Source: Psettodes erumei
Taxonomy: Eukaryota > Chordata > Actinopteri > Pleuronectiformes > Psettodidae
Direction: 5' to 3'
DNA: 64,000 nt
NCBI GenBank assembly: GCA_016785225.1
Contig: JAFBJZ010000620.1
Coordinates: 124,001-188,000, forward strand
Under the pieces are notes generated by a model. That model did not search any database. It saw only the letters and a program-made list of their open reading frames with translations, and was not told where the DNA came from. Position numbers and translations under genes: made by a program. This document shows, piece after piece, positions 50,830 through 62,461 of this stretch (position 1 is its first letter; the number at the start of each line of letters is the position of its first letter).

Positions 50830-51180
50830 TCCAACTTCCGTCGCCGGGCTGCCCGTGAGCAAGGCACTCAGCCCAGCCGCCCGGGTGTGCACGTGAAGCA
50901 GGATGCCTCTGTCAGTCAGTCTGAGCTGGAGCGCCCGCCACCTCGCACATATCACCCCCCGGACCCCCAGTCCAGTTGTGTTTACACCACCGTGTCAACA
51001 TCTGTGTACATTTCAGCCAAACAAGAGCCGCGCCGAGCGCTCCCGCCGGGGGCGAAGATGAAGGCGGACGTCTGCCGTAAAAAGTGACGGGAGGGGAGAG
51101 AGAGAGCGGGACCCTCTTAACCTCGACTCGACGACGCGCACACCCATCACGTCGACAGAGGGAAACCCACAAGCGTGCAA
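50830..51180. promoter_or_regulatory. CpG-rich patch with a possible old repeat at its left edge
   Basis: By hand count about 33 CpGs in about 350 bases, densest at 51025-51160. The phrase GTGAGCAAGGCACTCAGCCC near 50856 resembles a word common in fish transposons (GAGCAAGGCACTTAACCC), so part of the CpG content may come from an old insertion and not from a promoter. Confidence 0.3.
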
Positions 51181-54100
51181 CACTCACACCCTCCATTTAC
51201 ACCGGTGACATTTAGAGTTGTCTTGAGGACGGGCCACACACACACACACACCCCTACACAATAATGCACACACTGGAGGGTAAACAATAAAACCACAAGA
51301 GCTCAAGAGTGTTTGTATTTCCTTCGCCGTTGTTACTAAAGAGGCCACGGTGGACTGGGAGTCACAGTCTAAACATGTTGGTCATGGAAGGCAGAGCAGT
51401 CATTTACTGACACTGTGTGATGTGGTACATGGGGGCAGGGTTTCTATCAAAGAGGAGGTGGGTGAGGAGGTAAATGTCAAAGTAAAAAAAATCTAAAAAA
51501 AATATATAAAAGGATTTATATGAGTCAAAGCACAAGTTCTTAAAATAAACTCTCTCTTTAAACTATTGAAAAGTATGGTCCACTAAGTCTGTGTTAAAAG
51601 TTAAGCTGAATGAAGTGTAATACGTAATATATTTCATATCAGTGGAAAATGGTCAAGAGGCCAAATCAAGTCTTCAGGAAGCAGATAAACACTTTTCTAC
51701 TCGATTCCTACTTGCTGATATGAAGCAAAGGCTAAAGCCTACAAGTTCACTTTCCTGTACTTTGAGATGCTTAACAGCAGAACAGATATGGTCAGTGAAG
51801 ATTATTAATAAAGGTCAAGTCCACAAGGTTTTGAACTTTCGGCTTTACTGAGCCAAAACACCCAAAATAAGGCTCGAAACTAACAGACAAAAAGCAGCAT
51901 TACTGGACGTCACAACGCATTAGTGATGATCTCAGCCATTAATGCAGAGAACCAGGAACAACACTGACGCAGCAACGCTTTTCACATAAACACACAGATT
52001 GATCGAAGTTAAGGTGAAACCTTTTTCATCTTACTTTGAATTTTACTGAGGTCTTGTATCCTGTTTGTTGATACAGCAAGTGTCTCTGTGCGTGTGTGTG
52101 TGTGTGATTAAGTGAAAATATTGTTTTGAAAAGAAGCTCACGTCCACGTCCCTGGAAGTGGAACTAGAACGTGATGTACGACTGTTCGGGACACAGCACA
52201 GGTCAGAGGTGAAGAGGTCATCCTGAGGGTAGCGGGGTCGCTCAAGGCCGCGGCGCGCCGTACATCTGAGCACGATTCCCACGCCGCGGGGACGCCACGT
52301 TCACTCAGAATGACCCAAAGTGCAACGTTGGTCTGCTTCTGACCTTTAATCTTATAAAGTCTATAAAATTTAAATATATAGGTTAATGTACGAAGCAGGG
52401 GAAGCGAAGAATGATTACATCTAAGAAGCCGGAAGACGGCGACCTCGAGGACATCTTAATAAGAACACGGTCCAACCGGTGTCTCTGTCGCCAGTTTAAA
52501 CATTTATACACGCCTGGGGCCCAAATGACAGAGTTCAGATACCAAAATGAGAAAGTCAGAGAGCTGTATTTTTACTGGGCATTCTGACACCTTTGTCTTA
52601 AATAATCTATTCAGAACAACACAAAGTGACTATTCCCAGTCCAAGTGCTGTAATTATAGACCCTGGCGTCTTTGCGCTTTGCGTGCTCCTGTAATTAAAG
52701 ACAAAGCGGTGACAAATTGAGGAAGATTCCCATCCGTTCTGAACACGAGGCCGCGGCGCGTTGGTTAGCCTGGCGCATTGCTTCGCTCCGCGTCCAGTAA
52801 TTATCACGAGAAAGCGGAGGGGAAGCCAGAAGCCCAACGATGGCGGCACTAAAATAGACAGAAACGACTTTCCTTTCCCGAAAAACATGAGAATGAGTCT
52901 TGTTTCAGAGCCAGAGGGGTTCTTCTGAGAAGTGCGGAGCTGCTTTTCCAGAACTCGCGGGCTTCACGTTACCATCGAACATCCAAAACTCGAACTCGAG
53001 AGCCGGTTTTTCGGTTAATCACCAGGAGTTCCTGAGTTCATGCAGATTCAAAACCAGTTCTCGATTCAACAAGTAGGCCTGTGGAAGTGGTAGTCCAGGG
53101 GAAAGGGTCACCAACTGAACAAATAAAGCAGATAAGCGAGTAAAAAATGTGATTTACATCAGTGCCTGAATCACTGCTGTACAAACAGAAGCCGGTGTGT
53201 GTTCTGGCGAACGGTGGAAAGTTCTGTAAAGTTCTGCAATGTGTGTTTGGGATTTCGCTGATCTCTGAAACGATGGCTCCAGCATAAATAAAAAGGTACT
53301 TCACTTTCATCTGGCACAGCTAATTATTAAGTCCCAAGTGCTCAACTCCACTGAAGATGAGCCATGAAGTTCTGCCTTTGTCGTTCCATTAAACATGACA
53401 CCATTTATTCTTCTACTCAGAACCCAGGCTGTAATAATAATCTTTTTTTTAAAAAGTGATGTCTCTTTCTTCTGATGTCTTTCTGCTTCAGATGAAGAAG
53501 CTGTGGGAGCAAAGAAACCCAGCAGCAAAAGGCCTTTTTTTTTTTTTTTTAAACAAATCATAAATAATTTTCTCTGTCACATCCAGAAGCGGTGGAAACG
53601 GGTTCTGCTGCCCTGTCCTGCCAAAGTTCCACCGAGTTAAAAACCTCCCTCGCTTCCTCTTTGTTTCGCTTCACTGCCGTCATCAAACGCAACGAGCGTC
53701 ACGACCGGTCAAGAAGAAGATGGTTTCGTTTCTGTTCCTTCCATTAAAGAATCTGTCGGAGACGTTTTAAATAAACGCGGCTGACTCTCTGCTTGTCCCT
53801 CATTGATTTTGGATGCATCTTTGTGGATGTTTCTCTTTAACAATGCTACATTTTCCCGTCTCAACATCTCAGAGCTGGACGCTGACCATCCTTTATTTAG
53901 GCTAATTTCGTTGTCAGCTTTTTCTTGCCAGACAACCACTGGAAATAATTTCCTCTTAACCGACTGTCCCCGGTTAAATACGCTTCTTTAAAATAATAAC
54001 CGAGTTGGTCTGGGGAGACGGGCCCAGAACCACACCTGCAGCATGGGAACAATCAGATCGGGGCTTGGTTGCGTTCCTGACCCAACAGAACAGCTCTGGC

Positions 54101-56030
54101 TCGGCTGCAGAGATGATAAATCAAACAGACCCCGCCCGCCCGGTCGGCCGGTCGGTCAGCTACAACGCCGCTGCCAAAGACGTGCAGCGCAGTGTCTCTC
54201 CGCTCAACAGAAGATATTTATTTTCTTTAATGTGGCCCAGAGCAACAAACAAGATTGTGTTGTGTTGAGGCGTACTGCCACCGGGGATGACGCATGATTT
54301 GTGAAGAAGCAACACAGTTGTAACAGCAGCAGATATCAATGTTTTAAATAATCAATACGCGCAGCTGGACGGAAACACAAAGTTTCCGTTTACAAAATTC
54401 CATCAAAAGAAATTTTAAAAAGTGTCTCGCCTTAAAGGGACAGTTGGATATTCGGGGCGCTACATTAGAAGGTGCGACTGCTGAGATAAAGTGAGCTAAT
54501 GAGCAGAACAATGAACCCCAACACGTTTAATTAGCCTCCTGAATCACGTCTCACGCAGGGCTCCAGATGCTGCATTCCAGTCTGAACAGGAACATCAGCG
54601 ACTTTGTGTGAGGGGACTACCCACAGTCCAAAACTACATGTGGGTTGAACAATACACACAAGCGCACGCACACACGCACGAACACACACCTCCCAAATAC
54701 CACAAACCCTCCTTCACACAGCCGTCACAGTCACCAGAAGTGGCTGCAGTTGGTAATAATACTCTCCATGCTGCGCTGGCTGATGACCACACCGCTAACA
54801 CTGCATGATTAATGGTGGGGGGAGTCGTCTTCCATGAAGCCGACAATACCCACCAGAGGAGACTGGCTGGGGGGGGCATTCTCCTCAGTGATTAGTGTGT
54901 GCAGTGCAGTCTGGTCAGACAGACGCAGTCTGGCCATATTAAGCTGCAGAAACATACGTGCACACATGCACGTATTTAAATAAACGTCCCGCTAATAGAT
55001 ACGCCACATAAACTGCACTAGGAGTCCACCAGCACCATCCTGAAGTGAATGAACAGTACACACATAATTACAGTTACTATGAAAGTACGCATTTGATGTA
55101 TCATTACAAATGCAGTAAGTCCTAAAATCCCAGAGAATCCCACTTTCCCTTGGGTAATCCTCTAATTTAAGAATATCCCAAAGTATTATTAAAGGAACAC
55201 AGCAGTGTTTGTGCAGGTTTTGGCTCATTTACTACAAATTGCATATTAATCATAGGGAGGACGTGCTGCCATTCTTCCATTTCAGGCAACCGTTAGTTAC
55301 CATTTATTTCTGTAGGGTATGAAAACCAGTGGGAAGATTTCCGTTATGTAAAGGAAAAAGAAGTCTAACACTGAATAAAATTACCAGCAACAATGTGAAG
55401 TGCACGACAACTTTGACACTGAAACAAAAACATTCATTTATAGGTATTAGAAGGTTGTATGTGGTGATGATGAACACACACACACAGCTGCCTCGGTCCA
55501 GATCCAAATCATTTCAGCACATTTTGTTTTCGGTTAAACTGAGAACTGAGCATCTCCCAGAGGAGGCTGCCTGCTCGCAGGGCTGCTGGTTTTCATGTAA
55601 TAATCATCCAGCCCATGATTTCACCCTGATATCCTCGTTTATCACAGCAGGACAATAAATCAACTCCAAACATCGACAGGTGTTGTTTTTTCAGGCAGGC
55701 AAAAATTGGTAGCCGGGTTAAGAGCGACGCCGGGCCGCTCATTCATTCAGCGCAACAAATGTGAGGGAAAGGTCTGAAAAACATTACCGGCCATGAAGTC
55801 ATCCGTTTGTGTGCTATATGTCATTGTGTGCTCTGCGGCTGGGTGAGAGCGCTGGACCCGGGCCAGGCCAGAACATCCAGCCACAGAGCTCTGGACTGAA
55901 AGGCCATATGGAAAACATTTGGCAATCTGGTAATCTGAGACTAAATCTAGGGTCAGCCTTTTAATAGTTGGTGAGGCAAGGAATATCTCCTTGACCCCCT
56001 GAGATGGACGTAAATATACATTCGTGCACC

Positions 56031-56038
<8 letters not shown>

Positions 56039-56071
<33 letters not shown>
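56039..56071. repeat. (CA)n microsatellite
   Basis: Perfect CA run preceded by CGCGCG. Confidence 0.93.
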
Positions 56072-56074
<3 letters not shown>

Positions 56075-58754
56075 TGTCAGCCCACATGCATGTGGCAGTG
56101 ATCTGGAACCCTAATTATCTGAGGATGGGGGTTTGGAAGGAAGGGGAGGGTGAAATTGGACGAGAAGGTTCCTCTGATTGAGGGGAAATGGGAAACAGGC
56201 AAGAAGCGGTGTCACCCTTTAGCCTTAAACACACACACACACACACAATCCCAGTAAATGATGGTTACTGGATCAGTAATGAAATATCTCTGAGTTGGCC
56301 CCTCTGCTTGGTGCAGATCCATCCCCCTGTGATTATGGCCTCCAGTCTCTGGATGCCAATATCCGTTGGTCCAAGAAAAGAAATACAAAAAAAGTGAGTT
56401 TGGAGGCTTTGATTACAGAATGAATCGCTGACAAATCTGATTTGGATTACTCCCTCCCTGCCTTGTTTTTTCTCTCTCTCTCTGCGGTCTCAAAGTGCTC
56501 GCATGACAAGTGCAATAAGCCAGATCCTGAACCTTTCATACAGTTTCAGAGCTGACACTTTTATCTGGAAAATTACAACAAATAAGGAGGAGGAGGTCAA
56601 ACCTTACCTCAAGGCAGCGGCAGGAGACGCTGGCAGCACACGACCAGGCCCGGTGGGTTTGGTAGATGAGCAGAACCAGGTTCGAGGCTCCACGCTAGCG
56701 GGCCTCCTTCCTGATGAAGTGTCCTTTAGCATTACGGTGATGCCTGCCAGTGCCAAGCTCGGTGTTCTGCGTGTTTTTCTTGTCCCTGGAGGGAACAACA
56801 GAGAATTGATTTAACACACCAATGCAGAAAATAGGTCCAGAAATATACATGTCATGCTGGAACCCGGATGATAAGACACAGCCATAAAGAAATAATCATC
56901 TGCCATAATCAATATTTTAGGAGTAGGTTGCCAACTTGGGAGAGAAATTTGCTGATTACACTTGTTCGTGCGATGAGAAGACTGATCGTGTTTGTCCATT
57001 AAATATAAGGCAACAGATACTTCTATTACTATTTGTTGTAAGTGACAGCTCAAGGTATCTTTTTGAGCACCTAAATCATTCGATAAAGACCGACGTCTAA
57101 TTTGCCGGACATTTGTAAACATGGGGGGGGTCAGCACTTTGGATCTCACAGTGGCCACCCTAACATATTAAATCCTCTTGATTTGTGTTCTGAATTTCCA
57201 GTTTAAAAAAATCCCATGAGCAGGTTTTCTGGTTTTGTGCGTCATTCACTTGTTAGAGGGATTATTCTCCATCCAGGTCTCATCCAGCCAGAGACGAGGA
57301 GCCTTAGGGCCCCATCTGTAACCTCAAGTGTCCTCAAGACCCAGCGAGCACACTGGGAACAAAGCAGACAAATCCCAGGCTTAGTGCTCTCCACATAAAA
57401 CAAACCCCTTTTCCCCAGTGGACACCAGAGAATAATCCTGGTAAAACCAAGATTAGGATGGGCTGCTTCCAGGCATGGAGGCTCCTAAATCTCGCACACT
57501 GTCACCAGCTGGGAGACCTCCATACATTCAGGCTCTACAGTGCCGTCCCCAGCTTCCTGTCACAAACAGGCAATTAAAAACGAACATTCAATCGCTGCCT
57601 TTTTTTTTTTTTGCTCACACAAACGGCATTCTTGTGCTGAAAATATAATTACCCATCAGCCTGCAAAAGTAACACAAGAGCACCCTACAACTCCAATTAC
57701 CCTCCGCAGTCTCCATTGAGCCGTTGTGTGCTGCCCTGTGAGAAGCCGCAAGGCTGTTTGTACTGTAACGCTAAAGTGAAAACCTCCATTATCACTCCAC
57801 ATGATGCCTACTTACTTTTCCCAGTTACTCACAGCAACCGGCCGTCAGTCACACATGATTGGCAGACAGGACCTTTTATCCGTCTGTGCTGCTGAGGGTC
57901 TATGAGTGTCTGTGTGTGTGTGTGTGGGGGGTGTCTGCCTTTATGGCAACACAAGGTCAAATAATGTCTGTAAGTCATCTGCTCTGTCCAAGGATTTAAA
58001 TGCCTTTTATTGACTTTGATAAAGTCTGGCTCTGCGGGACAAAAATCTGCCACTTAATCATGTTGTAAAGGTCTTTGTTTTTTTTGTATGTTTCTCACCC
58101 TTTAACATAAAGCATAGCTGTGGATTTGAATACCAAGTCAAAAGCTTTTTTTTCAGTTTGGCGCCGATCTTTGACATGGTCCACTTTGGTCTGGAAAAAC
58201 TTTCACACTTTGCAAAAAGGTCAAAGACTCTTTGTACCCACGGAGGAACATGCATTCAATTAAAACCTAAAAGAAAACGTGGAAATCATTTGTGCTACAA
58301 TGTCACCAGAATCCTTAAATAACAAGGATGTCAAATCTAACTTTAAAAAGTCAACAAAGTCCTTTCCTCCTTTTTTGGCATTCAACTGTATATGGTGCAG
58401 CCCTGATGTAATCATAAACACATATACAAAGTTCTGAACATGTGGAGGTCATCTTCTATTTGTTTAAATAGGTAAATAATAATAATCATAAACTTTAGCG
58501 ATGTTTAAGTGCAAGTGAAGCTTGCAGATTGTGATTATCGGCCGGAAAATCTTAATAACTAGCAGGTGGTGCAGGGTATGTGAACATAAGGCGCATATGT
58601 AAACTACCTCGTCACTTTTTGACAGTGCTGCTGCACGCCTACGCACAGTGTGCCTGTGCACACACACGTGTGGCGCTCGTAACCGTGCTGTTAACGTGCT
58701 CATTTTATGGCCCGAGGCCAGCACGCAGAGGTTAGCATGCTAACCCGCTAACAG

Positions 58755-59110
58755 CGTGTACGTGACGTCACCATTATTGGCTGATGGAGGAGCTACATTT
58801 ATACTACACACTTGTCTTAAACACACTCACAAACATTCACTTCCATTATATATACGTTCGGGTAAACGTATTGCGTGTGTTCAGTTTCAAAATGTTTGCG
58901 TTTCCCTCCAATTCACCAGGAAGAAATTCTTCTTCTACTATTTTTCTTCGCCTTCGCTTCTTCTTCTTCGAATTTATCGGCGCATCGCAAAACAACTTCA
59001 AGGTCAAACAGGAAGTGAGAGCGTCCAATGGGACTCGTAGCACGGGGGGTGACTCAGCCTGTACCATATTAGCTGGACTATATAGGGGGAGATTGGTTGT
59101 CGCAACAGGG
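58755..59110 (+). promoter_or_regulatory. Cluster of promoter-type motifs (CRE, CCAAT, ARE/AP-1, TATA-like)
   Basis: GTGACGTCAC, a full palindromic CRE, lies at 58762-58771 and is followed within a few bases by an inverted CCAAT box (ATTGG, 58774-58778). Further on are CCAAT (about 59027), TGACTCAGC (AP-1/ARE type, 59050-59058), CCATATTAGC (one mismatch from a CArG box, 59064-59073) and TATATAG (59079-59085). The 58920-59010 interior looks like a dispersed fish repeat. No convincing gene follows: the next frame is short and an AATAAA sits at about 59153. A promoter is possible but unproven. Confidence 0.25.
58920..59010 (+). repeat. Possible dispersed repeat with CTTCTTCTTCG..TTTATCGGCG
   Basis: CTTCTTCTTCGAATTTATCG, GCGCATCGCAAAACAACTTC and AAGGTC resemble a common fish repeat word order (CTTCTTCTTCGGGTTTATTGGCGGTTGGCAAAC-like). 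Identification is tentative and the ends are approximate. Confidence 0.4.
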
Positions 59111-61492
59111 AACATTTCTAAAGAGGGGATTTCAGAAGCAGAGGAGCGCTGAAATAAATGTTAAACAGAGAGTTTAAAGACTTATTATCATCTCGAGATC
59201 ATTATTGTCAACCATAAACTGACTCATCCTCTGGTTTTGGAAAGTCCTTTGTTCGGTTCCAGAGGCGAAAAGAAAATGGCAGGGTCGTTTGATCTGGTCG
59301 AGGTTGAAAAATAAAACGCTTTTTATGGCCCATTGTCCATTTTATTATGGCCTTGGAGCGAAACTTTCCATTAAAATGTCGCAATCTGTTCTATATAACC
59401 TAAAACAGAAGACTTTCAAATGTCTTTAGTAACAAATTGTTTCACTTAAATACATTTTGAATAAAGTTTTGTATATTTATTTATGCCTGTGCTTTTTTCT
59501 TTCAGTATGATACTGTAGTGTCATGTAACAGCATGGAGGCATTTTTTGACACTGCTTTGACAATAGCAGTGTTCCTTAAGTCATCACACTGACATAATAA
59601 ATAGATTTTATATTTACACCTCACACAGGATGTAGGCACAAGCACTAAAGAAAAGTGTCCTCTCATATTTGAAAACCCCTATAACAAACAGGGGAAACCT
59701 CAGATTAGTCCTGAAAACCGAAGCGGTTTCTGAGCCTCAAAGGATTTCTAAGGATGAGAAAGATGGAATATTGGAACCCTTTCATCTTCACGTACTGTAA
59801 TGAGGGAGCGAGAGTGATATATAATCAAGATGACTTCATAATGACTGGGAATGATTTGTAATGATCTCAGACTCTTTGAAAGGGAAGCAGGAAACCCAGG
59901 CGGCCTTACACAAAATGAAACTCCAGCTACTGATGCAGTCGTCCACACCCTAATTTTCATCTCTACTTCTTCTTCTACTCAAACTGTGTTCATCTATACA
60001 TTCAGTACATACATTGAGGTTCCTTCAGCACAAATTACCGCATCAACAATTCTTAAATAACTGATGGGAAATATTGAACTTTTTCAGCATATTGTCTTTT
60101 TTCAATTGGACTTGTATGAGCCATTTATCTGGTGCAGAACATTGATTGGACCACAGAGTTTTTCAGTTGCTGATTGGAAAAGCAGACTGGTTGAAGAGAG
60201 AGTGAGAAATGAGTCTATCAGGCCTTTGGCTCGTGCTCTGCTGATTAAAGGCACATACCAGATCGTAATCATCGTGCCGAGCTGGTATTGAAAGTGTGGG
60301 GTTTCCACAGCCTGCAGCGAAGCTTGTGCGGTCCAGCAGTTTTGTTATTTGTGAGCTCGTGTTACCCCTCAATGCACCATGTACAACAGGCCACTTGTAT
60401 GAGTGTTTCATCAATGACATTTTGAGAGAATGAGGCAAGTGGGTGGAAAAAGTAAACCTACAAGACTGAGATGAGGGAGTGAGTGATGCCTACAAATGTT
60501 CAATTTCTCATGTGAAGCAATCAATTTTAAATGAATACATTAATTTTGTTTACTATTATATTATCAGGATTTCAAGCACATATCAAACATGTATTCAAAC
60601 TCTCTGGGTTTTACAGATGATTGATCCAAAGGTTCTTCCACCTGCTTCCAACACAAGGCTTTGGAATGCACCACATCCTATTAGTGTTTCACTGAAGATC
60701 ATATTAACATAACCCTCTACTACAGTACATCTCCATTTACAATATTTCTATCCCGTGCGTTCAAAAGAACAGAAAACCTCCCGTGGGGGCGTATGAGAAA
60801 CGCAGCGTTTGTCGGCCTGTTCTGCCTTAAAGTGTGACTTCATATTAAGTCATCGCTCTCGCTGGAGGAGGCGGCACAAGTCCTGCTTGTGAAGACTGAC
60901 CATTTTTAGTCTGAGCACACTTGGGAAAACCCCCTCAGTCTGAAACGCTCCCGATGACCCTCACAAAAGCTCCCGTTCAGACGCTGCACTCGGTGATTAA
61001 ACGGGCGGCTGGGAACATCAAACAGTCAGACGACTGCAGGCGGAGCACGAGAGTGTCCAAGAAAAGACGTGCGGCCTCTGAGCAGCCCCGAGCCGAGGCT
61101 TCAGCACCTCAACACCGCCTTCAGCCTTACAGTTCACACTCACAATTGATTGAGAGCGAAAAAAAAAAACCAACTTTCAATACTTATACATTTATTATAT
61201 TAGATTTTCTTAGCACAGTTTTGTTACCACACACAGAAAAGTCTGGATTGGACAGAAACAATTATTGAGGATCCAGGTTCCTGTTTTCCATCTGATTACG
61301 TTCCCTGCTGAAACAAGAGTACCCCTCAGATTTCACAGCACAGGAATGCAATTAACAGCCAGTTAATGCTTAGTATGAGAAAAACAAGTAATTTATTATT
61401 TCTAAGTATGTTGCCTAAACAGAACCATGTACTTTGGTACTAATTATAAAGAAAATAGAAAAGTACTTCAGAATTTAAAAAAAAAATGTAAC

Positions 61493-61570
61493 CAGAGGTG
61501 GCTCTAAGTCTAACTTGGAAACCATTTCATTTCGGAGCGATCCAGATCCAGGAAGCATTCTTCACCATGA
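61493..61570 (-). repeat. RTE-like LINE 3'-tail repeat, inverted fragment
   Basis: The reverse complement reads GATCTGGATCGCTCCGAAAT, then AGACTTAGAGCCACCTCTGG, matching the copies at 15195 and 50512 in order and phrasing. Confidence 0.6.
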
Positions 61571-61861
61571 TGAGATGGTAAAACTTCACAGTATGAGTAA
61601 TACCTCCATACATGTATGGAAGTGGGGCGACCTGATGGGTGCATACCACGTGAGCAGCATGTCCCCGGCTTGACACTATCTCAAATGAGCGCTTTCTAAT
61701 TTATCTCAGTTCTAAGAACGTACCGGTAAATTATAAATTAGTTAGCGAACCGGACATAAAAAGCAGTGGAAACAGTCGAGTTGTGGATGGGACGAGCATT
61801 TCCTGCCTTCCAGCTGATCTTGAGCGCCTCAGCCCAGCACCTGTGTGCGGTGGCGGGCGCC

Positions 61862-61863
<2 letters not shown>

Positions 61864-61900
<37 letters not shown>

Positions 61901-61907
61901 GGGGGTG
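61864..61907. repeat. (GT)n microsatellite with G-run end
   Basis: Perfect GT run to 61898, followed by a G-run. Confidence 0.92.
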
Positions 61908-62339
61908 ATCTGACGTCTACGTGACCTTGTTTGCCAACCTTAACAACAATGTATGACCGTGTCAACACAGGTTCCAGTGCGCCGCTCTCTTCATCCTCCT
62001 TGCTTAATCCCCAAAGCAAGAGGAGACAGCACGGAGGCTCGGTCACTGGGTTTCTTTTCCTTCTTTACCACGCTGTGTTTTTTTACCTGTAAAAAGGCAG
62101 AAGGTCATTAAAATATGATAAAATGAAGAATGCTGTTTTAAGTTAATTGAATTTCTTATGTAGGACTAGATGATGGCAGGACATTTCCTAAATATTTTAA
62201 ATAGAAATATCACAAATACATTGCATATGACCACAAAACATTTTCTGCCAATTTCTGTAAAAAATGTTATTCATGTCAGATGAGTGTGTCCGTCAGGGAA
62301 GGAGTGTGATGTGTGAAGCTCCCACCTGCAGCCCGACTG

Positions 62340-62461
62340 TCAGCTAAACATTTTTTTTAGTTTGGAGAAGAAGCCTCCCTCCTCCTTCTGCTCCTGCTGC
62401 TGCTCCTGCGCCTCCTCTGAGCGGCTCATCCTCTCAGAGCCTGAGGTGCTGCTGCCCCCTT
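62340..62461 (-). CDS. dnaja3: dnaja3 last coding exon (122 bp)
   Basis: Acceptor TGTGTCCAG after a 70-base intron. Encodes a Ser-rich then Glu/Gln-rich stretch and the conserved terminus GFFSKLKKMFS, then TGA. An open frame that starts inside the 70-base intron (ATG at about 62549) is not the real start. Confidence 0.93.

Larger units (their letters stand above)
48576..62339. other. Non-coding DNA between 48.6 kb and the dnaja3 stop codon
   Basis: No gene recognised. Contents: C/A-rich tracts (49047-49066, 49397-49455), an AAT/AAG tract (50055-50090), RTE-like tail fragments (50512-50620, 61493-61570), a CpG-rich patch (50830-51180), microsatellites (56039, 61864) and a promoter-like cluster (58755-59110). 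Parts of 56400-57830 and 59700-60720 have balanced composition and few simple repeats, so they could hold conserved non-coding elements, but that cannot be told from one genome. The dnaja3 3' UTR must occupy the right-hand part. The first perfect AATAAA on the - strand below the stop is at about 61392-61397, which would give a 3' UTR of about 0.95 kb. Confidence 0.55.

Noticed and set aside
56503..56814. 103-codon + frame with clean composition (and an opposite-strand frame)
   Set aside because: Looks more protein-like than most, but I recognise no family, splice sites do not frame it, and no neighbour supports it.
58731..58744. Palindrome GTTAGCATGCTAAC
   Set aside because: A short perfect palindrome of a word that is frequent in fish repeats; no further structure around it.
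58784..59152. 122-codon frame just after the CRE/CCAAT motifs
   Set aside because: Its middle is encoded by CTTCTTC-type repeat DNA and it has no recognisable domain. The upstream motifs alone do not make it a gene.
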